A DNA stretch of 64,000 bases from Thiocystis violascens (GTDB lineage Bacteria; Pseudomonadota; Gammaproteobacteria; Chromatiales; Chromatiaceae). The stretch covers positions 1 through 64,000 of the forward strand of contig DYNM01000006.1 of assembly GCA_020721065.1 (NCBI GenBank), in the 5' to 3' direction. The notes beneath the pieces were generated by a model. That model saw nothing but the letters and a program-made list of their open reading frames with translations. It was not told the origin of the DNA and searched no databases. Positions 21,558 to 31,194 of this stretch are shown piece after piece; position 1 is the first letter of the stretch; each line of letters opens with the position of its first letter. A program made the position numbers and the translations under genes.

Positions 21558-22239
21558 ACAGTACTCCTGCGCCGCCGTGACCACGAATAGATTGACCGTC
21601 TTCAGCCAGCACGATTTCCTGATAACAACTGACGATGCGCTCGCCATTCATCACTACCGGAATACGCTGCCGGTGATAACGCCGCCGGTCGTCATAATGA
21701 ATCTGCACGCCCGCCGTGAGTGGCACCGCTGTTGCCGTTTGCCATTCCGTCGCCGCGAGCGGTTGCGCCGTCGCCTCACCAACCCACGTCAGCTCGGCAA
21801 AACAATTCGCCCAACCGAGCGTCACGGTGTAGGCGCTGCGTCCGGTTTGCAGGCGTGCCGCCAAATCGTCGGCAATTTCAGTTTCTAAACCACTGATATA
21901 CAAACGAAATTCCGGCTGGCGCAGGAACTCACACGGCACCTGCGTATGCGTGTTTTGCTCGGCAAGCGGACGAAAAAATTTGTCCGTTCCCGAATTGGTT
22001 TGCAGCAAATTGAGCGCGGCGCGATAGACGCGAGTGGGTTGGCGCAGCGCCACACCAATACGCACTTTTTCATAATGAAGACGCTGGTGATAATTCGTTT
22101 TGTCATATCCCAACACCGCGCCGAGTATTCCCAAAACCGTCGGCGGCGGTGGTAATGGATAACTGACCGGACTCATCGGCGAATACGGTTTTTTGAATAG
22201 CGCATATTCACCGGCAATGTCAAAGATCAGAGTACGCAT
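21523..22239 (-). CDS. cas5: Cas5 (I-B module 2)
   Basis: Cas5h-like: FDIAGEYALFKKPYSPMSPVSYPLPPPPTVLGILGAVLG. Confidence 0.9.
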   Translation of the reverse strand: MRTLIFDIAGEYALFKKPYSPMSPVSYPLPPPPTVLGILGAVLGYDKTNYHQRLHYEKVRIGVALRQPTRVYRAALNLLQTNSGTDKFFRPLAEQNTHTQVPCEFLRQPEFRLYISGLETEIADDLAARLQTGRSAYTVTLGWANCFAELTWVGEATAQPLAATEWQTATAVPLTAGVQIHYDDRRRYHRQRIPVVMNGERIVSCYQEIVLAEDGQSIRGHGGAGVLYALDSTTIAFL

Positions 22240-22241
22240 GG

Positions 22242-23237
22242 TTATACAACCAATGCCGTGACTGGCAATTGCGCTTGCTGCGCCAGTTGCATAAATAAGT
22301 CGGATTGACCATTCGCTTCACAATGCAGTCGTGTATCCTGCATGACGCGCAACTTGACCAATTGCGGGTAATTACTCCATGCCGCCAACAATTCACTGAC
22401 ATCTAATTGAAAATCACGGGTTGAACGCAGCGCCGTATCGTCAACAGTTTTATTCAAACTAATGCGGCGTGGTAACGCACCGAGACGATAACCGGGTTGA
22501 TAATCGGCGACGACTAATAACAGCGGATCATGTCCCATTTTAGAATGCGTATTGAGTGCCGCCGTGCCATGCCACAATCCTTTTAATAACAACTCAAAAT
22601 CTTCGGTCGTCATACCAGTTGTTTGCGCGGCAGTTTCATTCGCCACGCCATACGCAGCAATTAACGCATACGGCAATAACCAGCGTTCAGCAAAAGACTT
22701 TTGATTCGCTGTTGCATTACCCGCATACGCGGCTGTTTGCTGTACCAATGTTGGTGTCACGCGATGCAATGAACGATTAAAAGCGGAAAACTGCACCGGT
22801 CCGGTTAATTGCAATGAAGGCTCACCTTTACCCAATGGCAAAGTCGCACCGAATAACCGCGCATCAATACAACCCTGCGTCACCGCTATTTCCAATGCCT
22901 GCCGTTTTGCTTCACCAGTTTTCTTGCCTTTAATTGTCTCCGTTAAAAACTGTTCTGCACGATCCTTACCTTCAGATAAATGCCCACTCGTTTTCAACGT
23001 ATCGCGGATTAAAATCTCACGTCCAGATGCCAAACGCTTTTCAACATCTGGTTCCAAACTCAATAAATAATCGCGCACCGTGCGTTTAATCCGCACATCG
23101 CTGACGGTCGCCTCGCCGGTTTCAGGATCGGTACGCGGACGGTTTTCATCCAATGGATCGCCATTTGGATTGCAATCTTTGACGTCATAAACAAACAGGA
23201 TTTCCGAGCGGTTAGTCATTGCGGTCATGTGATTCAT
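22242..23237 (-). CDS. cas7: Cas7 (I-B module 2)
   Basis: EILFVYDVKDCNPNGDPLDENRPRTDPETGEATVSDVRIKRTVRDYL. Confidence 0.95.
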   Translation of the reverse strand: MNHMTAMTNRSEILFVYDVKDCNPNGDPLDENRPRTDPETGEATVSDVRIKRTVRDYLLSLEPDVEKRLASGREILIRDTLKTSGHLSEGKDRAEQFLTETIKGKKTGEAKRQALEIAVTQGCIDARLFGATLPLGKGEPSLQLTGPVQFSAFNRSLHRVTPTLVQQTAAYAGNATANQKSFAERWLLPYALIAAYGVANETAAQTTGMTTEDFELLLKGLWHGTAALNTHSKMGHDPLLLVVADYQPGYRLGALPRRISLNKTVDDTALRSTRDFQLDVSELLAAWSNYPQLVKLRVMQDTRLHCEANGQSDLFMQLAQQAQLPVTALVV

Positions 23238-23679
23238 CTCCGTGAGAAAAGTTAGATGAGTTGTTGCTGATGATTTGTTCGATTGTCAATAAACACTGTT
23301 CAGGAAAGGTCAACAATGGCAATTGAGTTTCATCTGCTGCGTTACGTCGTGCAATAGGGTAAGCTATCTCAACAAACGCGGCTAATTGCTGGCGCAAGCT
23401 GGGGCTATCATTCAAAATCAGTTCAATTTCCTGCCGTGCATTGCGGATAGATAATTGCCAAGCGCTGCCGCGTCGTTCCGGTTGATAATCCGATTTGAGT
23501 AAATGCAGCAATAAATTGATTAAATGACTGGTTAAGGCGCGGCGGTCACGTTTGCCCATGCTGTCAATTTCCTCCGCGAGATTTACTGCGTCAATCGCCG
23601 TCAATTGTCCTTGACGCAATAGCGCGGCTTGATATTGCGTCCAGAGAAAAAAGTCCTCGTTATATTGCATAGCGGTCAT
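23212..23679 (-). CDS. DUF29 family protein embedded in cas operon
   Basis: DFFLWTQYQAALLRQGQ...NLAEEIDSMGKRDRRAL...HLLKSDYQPERRGSAWQLSIRNARQEIELILNDSPSLR matches the DUF29 pattern; overlaps cas7 start by 26 bp. Confidence 0.88.
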   Translation of the reverse strand: MTAMQYNEDFFLWTQYQAALLRQGQLTAIDAVNLAEEIDSMGKRDRRALTSHLINLLLHLLKSDYQPERRGSAWQLSIRNARQEIELILNDSPSLRQQLAAFVEIAYPIARRNAADETQLPLLTFPEQCLLTIEQIISNNSSNFSHGDESHDRND

Positions 23680-23684
23680 AGTAT

Positions 23685-25508
23685 TTATTCATCCTCAATG
23701 TCATCAGCTTCAGCCTCGCCATCCAATTTTTTAATGCGATAAGCGAGACTATAGCCAATGGTAAAAGCGAAAGTTGTTTCTTCATCATTTATTCCCCACT
23801 GCTCACCGCACGCCACCCACGCAGTGGCTAAATCAGGATCAAGTCCAGTAATGACATAAGCCAACTTACCGTATTGCGCCAATTTGCTATGGCCTTCACG
23901 GTATAAGCGTTTTAGTTGTGACTGTGTTAATAATCGCCCAATAAACTTTTTCGCAAAAGGTTCGGCACCACGTTCTTTGCGTTGTACCGACGTGACTGTT
24001 GATGCGTAGCAACCGGTTAAAAACGCAACAATCAACTCAGGGCGACGGAAAAAATCAGCGTGTTCTTTAATGTAGCGTCCATAAGCACTATTCGGAATGA
24101 TTTCAGACATTGCAGGATGCTCCTGGTTAGAATTCAAAACGACAAGTTCAGTTAAAAGCGCATAACGATAAAGCCCCCAAGCATGGCGCGTCATCCAATG
24201 CAATAAATCAACATTGCGCTTGCCGGTATCCAGTAATTTACCGACTAAGCAACGAATAAAATGCTGTTGGTCAATTGCTTGCCCAGAAAACAAAGCGGTC
24301 AACCAACTACGCAAAGTATCATCACTTGCGTTATCACTGGCGCTGGAGAAGTTCTTAAATGTTAGCGCACCAATGTTTACTGGTTTCAGTTCAGTTTTTG
24401 TTTCAACAATTAAATCGGCAGCTTTGCTGATTTTTCGTGCCGACTCATGCAGAACTTGTAATCGACTGGGTAATAATTGTTGTACTTCGGCTTTGATCTT
24501 CCATGATGCGTTGTCTTTTTCAAAAAAGACTAAAGAAAAAGCGAGTTGATCTCCGCAATTAGAGAATTCGCTGATCAGTGCAAATTCGTCAGAGACTAAA
24601 TCTTGTACTTTATTCAAACGATAACGATCATGGTTATTTTCTAAACGTCCACGCATTTGCGTACGCACCTCAATATTATTACTATAAGGCAAAATAAAAT
24701 AGGTTAGTTCTTTTATTTTTTTACTGCCGTTGCGAGTCAAAAACTGTCCGGTCAAGCTGCTTGACAAATTAGTCTCAACAAAAGTAATAGCATCAGAAAT
24801 AGCAATAGCACACTCGCCACACACAGGAAAATTACGATGTGCTTGCTTGGCGCTAAATCCACCTGCAATACTGCCCGGATTATTCAAGTTATAACATGCT
24901 AATACCGAATAATTGCCATAAACAGTGACATCTGATTGTCCACAAATTGCACAAGTGCCAGCATGACGTTCGCTGCGTTTCTTGTCTTTTTCAGCAAAAC
25001 TTTTTAATACGCTGTCAAGCATAAAAGCCCGCACTTCTAGCCAAGAATAAACCGGCGTCATTTCCACGTCAGCCCAATAGACATAAGCGAGATGTTTTTT
25101 ATCATCGCTCTCAACATCTTTACGCTTTATTTCTACTTCTGCCCAAATGTCAGTTTGTTTCGATTGGAACGTCGTTAAACTATCAATTAACCATTGTCGT
25201 TTTTCCATTGATAAATCAGGATAATCAATAAAGGTTTGTATTGTACGAAGTAAACGATCAGGTGTACTTTTTGACAACGTATAGCAAGGTGTAAAATTCG
25301 TGCCTTTTGATGGGCCAGAACGATACACCACCCCGTCATTGCCAATGCGCGTTTTCACACCAATCCATTCTCCATTAGCGCCAAAACACAGCGCCAACCC
25401 GCGATCATAATTCGTTGGCATTCCTTCATTTAAGCGTTCCCAATCCGCTCGTTGCGGTAAACATTGACTCAATTCATATAACCGTTGAAACATGTCATGT
25501 GCCCTCAA
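23685..25508 (-). CDS. cas8b: Cas8b/Csh1-like large subunit (I-B module 2)
   Basis: TM1802/Csh1-like; Zn-finger CAICG...CGEC; first gene of module 2. Confidence 0.85.
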   Translation of the reverse strand: MRAHDMFQRLYELSQCLPQRADWERLNEGMPTNYDRGLALCFGANGEWIGVKTRIGNDGVVYRSGPSKGTNFTPCYTLSKSTPDRLLRTIQTFIDYPDLSMEKRQWLIDSLTTFQSKQTDIWAEVEIKRKDVESDDKKHLAYVYWADVEMTPVYSWLEVRAFMLDSVLKSFAEKDKKRSERHAGTCAICGQSDVTVYGNYSVLACYNLNNPGSIAGGFSAKQAHRNFPVCGECAIAISDAITFVETNLSSSLTGQFLTRNGSKKIKELTYFILPYSNNIEVRTQMRGRLENNHDRYRLNKVQDLVSDEFALISEFSNCGDQLAFSLVFFEKDNASWKIKAEVQQLLPSRLQVLHESARKISKAADLIVETKTELKPVNIGALTFKNFSSASDNASDDTLRSWLTALFSGQAIDQQHFIRCLVGKLLDTGKRNVDLLHWMTRHAWGLYRYALLTELVVLNSNQEHPAMSEIIPNSAYGRYIKEHADFFRRPELIVAFLTGCYASTVTSVQRKERGAEPFAKKFIGRLLTQSQLKRLYREGHSKLAQYGKLAYVITGLDPDLATAWVACGEQWGINDEETTFAFTIGYSLAYRIKKLDGEAEADDIEDE

Positions 25509-25600
25509 AAGTCATGCTGTTACTGAGATAACGGATGTGCCGTGACTATTTTCAATGTAGCAGCGCGTCGCAGTGATCAAAAAGATGGTGCAACCGCGTT

Positions 25601-26704
25601 TTATGAGTGACGCAACTGCGTAAGTCTTTCTTTACGCTCACGTTTTTTCTCACCACTGCCCCAGCCTGCGTAGCTGTAAATTTTTTCAATTAAATCGGCA
25701 AGTTGAACACGTTCTGTTTCAGGCCAATGAATACCATCACCTAATAACTTGCGTGTTTTATCCATAAAGACACCACCCGCATCGGGTTTGCGATTACCGC
25801 TGCATTCTTGCTCGTATGCAATACGCATTTCTTGTAACGTGCGCTGTTCTGGTGTGAGCATTTGCAATGCTACTTGTTTTTCTAGTTCGCGGTATTTGTT
25901 ATGAAGATCAGTCGTTTCATCGTCATTTATTTGCATCACACCATAACCCACTGCTGTTTTTGCCCCAGCGCCGAGCCATTCCAATGCGGATTTTAGAGCA
26001 TCGAATACCTTATTTAATTCGGAGGCATATTCAAGACAACGTGGCGCAATTCCAAACAACAGCTTGGGTTTTTTAGCAACTAAAAACGGTATTGGCACTG
26101 GTGAGTGCCAATCAGCAGGAATATGTTCTGGCTCACTTCGCCAATTCTGAATCTCACCGCCTTTTTCATACCATTTACCCATGTGCGGAGTCATAATATC
26201 GGCACTAAGATTAACTGGTGCAACTGGTAAAGCATCAAAAAAGATAAATGCGCCTGCTTGGTCTTGATTACCAAACCAACGATTCACCAGCTGGTCTTTT
26301 ATTTCATCATCAAGCGATTCATCCCATACTTCAATCCACGCCCGCACTAAACCTTTAACGCCGCTTCCGGCTAAATAAGGCACACCGAGCGTATGATGCC
26401 ACGCTAATCCATTTTCAACTGGATGTGTTAAACCTAAACCAGTGGCAAAATTCCAATCAACGCTAAATACTGCTCCGCGTCCACCGAGTGCAGTGACGAG
26501 TGCTAAATGACGCAAACTCATTTGCTCAAGTTGATCGTGGTTGCCAGTTAGTTTAGCGTTATCTTTTACCCAAGCAGCTTTACCTGTATCTGGCACTTTC
26601 CAATCGGAATCATACCGATCAAAAAAACGGTTGTACCACAGCCCGCGATGACCACCATCAGGCAGATTATTTGGTGCATCGTGTAAATAAAGCGGTAAGG
26701 TCAT
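25601..26704 (-). CDS. cmr6: Type III-B RAMP protein Cmr6
   Basis: HTLGVPYLAGSGVKGLVRAW and C-terminal GAGAKTAVGYG; position after cmr5. Confidence 0.88.
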   Translation of the reverse strand: MTLPLYLHDAPNNLPDGGHRGLWYNRFFDRYDSDWKVPDTGKAAWVKDNAKLTGNHDQLEQMSLRHLALVTALGGRGAVFSVDWNFATGLGLTHPVENGLAWHHTLGVPYLAGSGVKGLVRAWIEVWDESLDDEIKDQLVNRWFGNQDQAGAFIFFDALPVAPVNLSADIMTPHMGKWYEKGGEIQNWRSEPEHIPADWHSPVPIPFLVAKKPKLLFGIAPRCLEYASELNKVFDALKSALEWLGAGAKTAVGYGVMQINDDETTDLHNKYRELEKQVALQMLTPEQRTLQEMRIAYEQECSGNRKPDAGGVFMDKTRKLLGDGIHWPETERVQLADLIEKIYSYAGWGSGEKKRERKERLTQLRHS

Positions 26705-26706
26705 GG

Positions 26707-27255
26707 TTATTGAACTCCAGCGTTATCATCTTCACGAGCGAGAAAAGCACTGGCGAGTTTTTTCACCCAATCAAGAAATAACAGTGCCTCAATTTGAGCT
26801 GCTAAATAAGCGTCTTGATCAGATTGAGTAATAGCATCGAGTAAATCACCCTTATTCGCAAATGGTCGCCCAGATTGATTAAGCCAGTCTCCTAATAGCT
26901 CGTAGAGTTTATAGTAAGTGTGCTCAGTACCTTTGCGCCGATAAAATGCAGCAGTTTGTCCCAAACCATTCGCATGAATCATAAACGGCATAGAGCTGGC
27001 ATAACTGTTAAATTCCTTCTGTTTTTTCAAATCAGTCCGCCATTCTTCCGCTAATTTCTTTATGCCTTTCAGAGCAAATGCAGCGCGTTCTTGCTCTGGC
27101 GTTTTCGTGGACACAGAATCATTCTTCACTGGCGCAGATGCAGTAGTAGGCGTATCAAGCACCTTTTTAGAAAAGGCGGTTTGGGAAGATTTTTCCGCTG
27201 CCACCTGCGCTAGTTTTTCCTTCTTGCGCTGTTCTTTTTTATAGTTCGTCATCAC
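26707..27255 (-). CDS. cmr5: Type III-B small subunit Cmr5 with extended Lys-rich N-terminus
   Basis: Operon position between cmr4 and cmr6; SYASSMPFMIHANGLGQTAAFYR Cmr5 signature. Confidence 0.88.
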   Translation of the reverse strand: MMTNYKKEQRKKEKLAQVAAEKSSQTAFSKKVLDTPTTASAPVKNDSVSTKTPEQERAAFALKGIKKLAEEWRTDLKKQKEFNSYASSMPFMIHANGLGQTAAFYRRKGTEHTYYKLYELLGDWLNQSGRPFANKGDLLDAITQSDQDAYLAAQIEALLFLDWVKKLASAFLAREDDNAGVQ

Positions 27256-28164
27256 TCAACCCTCCGCCCGTTGAATCTTCACCTTGCACCAACCCATGCC
27301 AACAGTTTCGTTGCCACCGAGCTGTAAATATGGACGCTGAAACAACTCATCAGTGACATGTTTCAATACCTCAGCAGCAGATTTATTGCTGCCCTTGATT
27401 CGTGCTGCCTGTGCATGAAGTGCGACATAGAGCAACGTATCTGGCGGCAGCGTTTCTTCATACCATAGCATTCCGTCTCTGACTGTTTTAGTGTTGTTAT
27501 CAATACAAATATGCGGATTCACTGGCGTGGCGAATTGGGCTAAATGATTAAAACGATCATCAGTCACCAGTGTTAATTGTTTATTCAACACAGACTCGGC
27601 GTCATCGCGTCCCATCAATTGCGCCAACACTGGAATGATTGCGCTGAAGTCACTCTCGACAGCCTCAAATTGAAATTCTTCCAAATACAATGTTTTATTA
27701 TTCATTGCATTGGGTAGCAACGCGATGTGATTTTTTTCAGGATCAGGAACAGGGTTCATATCAAACGTTGTTAAGCCTAATCGTTCTGCATCCCTCTTAA
27801 ATCGTTTTAATAACGCAGGACACGTCACCCATTTGAAATGACCAGTTAATGAACGCACTGGCAATAATAAAAGCCGAGCATCACTCACTAATAATGCACC
27901 CGCGTGCTCATGCGCACTCCCAACATCTGGACCGAATACAGCAAATAACCAATCAAATTTTTGTTCTTCAGCACGGGCGCGTAATGCACCTTTCACTGCT
28001 GAACCAAATATCACTGGCCATGCTGTATGCGCTTCGCGTTGAATAGGTAAATCAATCGCAGTCGCCATTTGACCAGCGCCAGCATGAATAGATGTTTCTG
28101 CCAATAAACCGAGTAGTGCCGTGTGTTGCATAATCTCTCCTAAAAATTTACCAAGTGCCAACAA
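27256..28164 (-). CDS. cmr4: Type III-B RAMP protein Cmr4
   Basis: LLAETSIHAGAG...DLPIQREAHTAWPVIFGSAVKGALR, C-terminal QLGGNETVGMGWCKV. Confidence 0.93.
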   Translation of the reverse strand: MLALGKFLGEIMQHTALLGLLAETSIHAGAGQMATAIDLPIQREAHTAWPVIFGSAVKGALRARAEEQKFDWLFAVFGPDVGSAHEHAGALLVSDARLLLLPVRSLTGHFKWVTCPALLKRFKRDAERLGLTTFDMNPVPDPEKNHIALLPNAMNNKTLYLEEFQFEAVESDFSAIIPVLAQLMGRDDAESVLNKQLTLVTDDRFNHLAQFATPVNPHICIDNNTKTVRDGMLWYEETLPPDTLLYVALHAQAARIKGSNKSAAEVLKHVTDELFQRPYLQLGGNETVGMGWCKVKIQRAEG

Positions 28165-29275
28165 CTAATTCACCACGACCGAGCGCCGTATCCGCGCCAA
28201 TTCGATAACCATGCAAATGATTTGCAGCGTTTTTTACATCGCTTGCAACGGTGCAGAAATACACGCTGCCTGCCGGAATTAAACTTTTAACCGAACGCGG
28301 TTGTTGTTTAACTAAATTCCAGCCACCTTCTCGTGCTGCCTTGCCAATCACGGCGCAATCAATCGTCAATTCAATTCCGTTGATTTTACCTTGCCATTTG
28401 CATATTCCGTCGTATTCAACGGGCTTAAACCCGGGTGGAAACCAATCATTTCCAAAATCTGCATTGGTTAATAGCATGAGCAACAGTTTATTTCCTGTTA
28501 GGTTGGGCAATTCAATCTGTGCTTTAGCCTCATGGTTGATACTCACCGCACTAGCGCGACCTTCACCACCTAAGCGCACTATACCCTGTTGTAATTGATA
28601 ACTATCAGGAATACCGGCTATACCAACGCCAATTGCCAGTTCTAAATGCGGACGTAAATGGCGCGTTTGATACAGCAGTCCATCAATACCCGTGCGTTGT
28701 TGATTATTGCGGGCAATACCAAGGCGCGGCTCTTCTGTGTATAAATCTTTCGCTTTGAACACGTTATCCGGTGATTTTTGCTTTAAGACCTTTTGCAAAT
28801 CAACAGCAGTCAACCAACAGTTTTCTAATGGTTTCGCACCAGCGAGCGGTTGTTGAATACGCGGCAATTGCACTTTACCAAGATCACAGTCCACTGCATC
28901 GCCCGGTTCAAGAAAACGATAATGCTCATCTTTAGCAAGCAAATGTAACGGCGCTGGATATAAACGTTCGGTATTCCGAACTGGACACACATTATTCCAA
29001 ACTGGATACGGTCCAGTCAGTTTTAATGCGCCGAGATCATCACCAACGCCGATGATTTGTTTGAGTTCGATGTATTCATTTGCATCTACAAAGCGATTCC
29101 AATTAACGCCCTGTTGTTCACCAATCAATGTGCGAATTGCACCTGCAACAGTTCGTGCTGGCGGTGGAAATAGGCTGCTTAATGTATTGCTGCCACTGGT
29201 ATCAAATCCCCGTGCTTCGCGGAAAAACCATGTATCCAGCGGATTAAACAGCCAGTATTGAGTTGCATCATTCAT
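28148..29275 (-). CDS. cmr3: Type III-B RAMP protein Cmr3
   Basis: WLFNPLDTWFFREARGFDTSGSNTLSSLFPPPARTVAGAIRT. Confidence 0.93.
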   Translation of the reverse strand: MNDATQYWLFNPLDTWFFREARGFDTSGSNTLSSLFPPPARTVAGAIRTLIGEQQGVNWNRFVDANEYIELKQIIGVGDDLGALKLTGPYPVWNNVCPVRNTERLYPAPLHLLAKDEHYRFLEPGDAVDCDLGKVQLPRIQQPLAGAKPLENCWLTAVDLQKVLKQKSPDNVFKAKDLYTEEPRLGIARNNQQRTGIDGLLYQTRHLRPHLELAIGVGIAGIPDSYQLQQGIVRLGGEGRASAVSINHEAKAQIELPNLTGNKLLLMLLTNADFGNDWFPPGFKPVEYDGICKWQGKINGIELTIDCAVIGKAAREGGWNLVKQQPRSVKSLIPAGSVYFCTVASDVKNAANHLHGYRIGADTALGRGELVVGTW

Positions 29276-31194
29276 TATTTTTCAACTCCTTTCTGCGCGA
29301 GAAACCGCACCAATAATGCGCCATCGGGTTTAAGACGATTGCTGGTTTTGAATGTCACTGCGCCGTTATTATTGTGGCGCGTCATCGGTCGGCATTGTTC
29401 CAGTAATGGTTTAATTAACGCCTCAGCATCGGCAATTTTTAATTTATCACGCCGACCATCATTTACACCAGATGCTAAATAATCCACAGCCAGCAATGAC
29501 ACTGCTTGGTCTTCATTAAACACCGAATCAGTTTGACCTTCTGATGGATTGATAAACGCGAACTGCTCGCGGATTTTATAGAAAAACTTGTTACTGAACG
29601 CGAAATCTTCTGAACCAGTCGGCGCGGCAGATTTATTAAACTGATCCGCAATGTCTTCAATCACCAAAGTTGTGTCTGAATTTGGCAATAATGCACATTC
29701 CCAAGGTTGCGCCCATTGCAATGTTTCGCCGCTGCCTTTTTCCACCCGCACTGCTAACGCATCGCGTCCAGTGGCATTTTTGGCAATCTCATCTAATAAA
29801 TGATGTGAGTTGTGCAATAATCGCGTGAGTGGTGTTTTCACATGTGCAAAAGTAATTGCTGCTGAAATGGTTGAACAACCGGATTTATTGAATGCTTTTT
29901 GAAAAGCAGCAAGATATTCAACACGAATTGCTGCTGCGCCTTTCAGTGCATCTTCCATTGGAAATAGCGCCAATACATCATCGCCACCAGCGTAAATCAA
30001 AAAACCGTTGTGTTTATGCACAATTTCCGGTACGGCAGCAGTGAATTGATTCAGTGCATTGGAAATTTTAGGCGGTGCAGTTTTATCCGATTGCAGCAAT
30101 TGACCAAGACTATCTCCATCCATTAACAAAATGGCATAAAATGGCGATGGTGGCTGTTTCTGACCAAGCGCCTTGATAACCGCTTTAACGGTATTGACTT
30201 TACTGCGATCAGCGCAGATTTTTTGATTATCTAACACATGTGCAAACAGGGCGCTAGAATGTAAGCATATCAATGAGTCTAAACCAGTTTTGCCTACGCA
30301 ATCTAACTGACTCAAGCCACCATCAGATTCGCCTAATAAATCTTCAGTTGCTGTGCGCAATTGTTTTAGTGTATTCGGATCAGCGTCTTTTAATTGTGCA
30401 ATCCAATGCGCTGCCGCTAAATCAGCAGTTGATGGCATCTGTCCATTCACTTTCCAGCCGTATAATGTCCAATTGTTCGGCATTTCTACCCGCAAATCAG
30501 CAAAGCCGGTCACGAAACGGCGTTTAATAAACGCAATTGCGCATAACGCCTCATCACTATCAAAATCAGTGGTGAACGTTTCACGCAGTGGTTTCCAAAA
30601 ATCATTCAACTGTGAATCAGTTGGTGATGTTGCTCCAGACAATTCTTGCCAGCCAGCCATCATTGAACATTTCACACCTGCTTCTTCTGGTGGTAATTGC
30701 GTGCGCCAATTTTTACGGCGATCAAGTAACGCATTATCATCACCCAATGCCCACGCAATTTCCCAAAACTGTTCACATTGCCGTTCCCAAATTGCTCGTG
30801 TGCATTCTACTTCAGCAGATTTATTGACGTGGCATTTCAAATCGCGTTCCCAAATTGATTCTGCCAGTGCCCACCATGCGGTGCGCACTGCTTCTTCAAC
30901 TAATACTGGCTTAAAACCCTTTGGCACTTCAGCTTGAATCGCCTTGAAGCGATTGGGAATGCAGCCTTGACGTGGTGGTTTTCCAGTTCCTTTACCAATT
31001 AACCATTTCAAATAATCGTCATCTGGACTGGGAAAATTGATTTTGCCACCTTGTTGAATTACCGCTTGCATTGCTGCACCAGCCAACCACGATAATAAGA
31101 ATGAACCAGCCCAAAAATCGCGGGTGCGGCGGGCTTGCGCAACAAAGCCTTGCACTGGACCCAATGTGAAATGAAAAGTGGTGGATTCGGTCAT
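29275..31194 (-). CDS. cmr2: Cas10/Cmr2, GGDD palm present, no N-terminal HD domain
   Basis: N-terminus FTLGPVQGFVAQARRTRDFWAGSFLLSWL, palm motif LIYAGGDDVLALFP, MDGD motif. Confidence 0.95.
   Translation of the reverse strand: MTESTTFHFTLGPVQGFVAQARRTRDFWAGSFLLSWLAGAAMQAVIQQGGKINFPSPDDDYLKWLIGKGTGKPPRQGCIPNRFKAIQAEVPKGFKPVLVEEAVRTAWWALAESIWERDLKCHVNKSAEVECTRAIWERQCEQFWEIAWALGDDNALLDRRKNWRTQLPPEEAGVKCSMMAGWQELSGATSPTDSQLNDFWKPLRETFTTDFDSDEALCAIAFIKRRFVTGFADLRVEMPNNWTLYGWKVNGQMPSTADLAAAHWIAQLKDADPNTLKQLRTATEDLLGESDGGLSQLDCVGKTGLDSLICLHSSALFAHVLDNQKICADRSKVNTVKAVIKALGQKQPPSPFYAILLMDGDSLGQLLQSDKTAPPKISNALNQFTAAVPEIVHKHNGFLIYAGGDDVLALFPMEDALKGAAAIRVEYLAAFQKAFNKSGCSTISAAITFAHVKTPLTRLLHNSHHLLDEIAKNATGRDALAVRVEKGSGETLQWAQPWECALLPNSDTTLVIEDIADQFNKSAAPTGSEDFAFSNKFFYKIREQFAFINPSEGQTDSVFNEDQAVSLLAVDYLASGVNDGRRDKLKIADAEALIKPLLEQCRPMTRHNNNGAVTFKTSNRLKPDGALLVRFLAQKGVEK

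Noticed and set aside
20966-21580. 204-aa and other + strand ORFs antisense to cas3, cas10 and uvrA
   Set aside because: No recognisable domains, and they lie opposite strongly supported cas/uvrA coding sequence; best explained as antisense artefacts.
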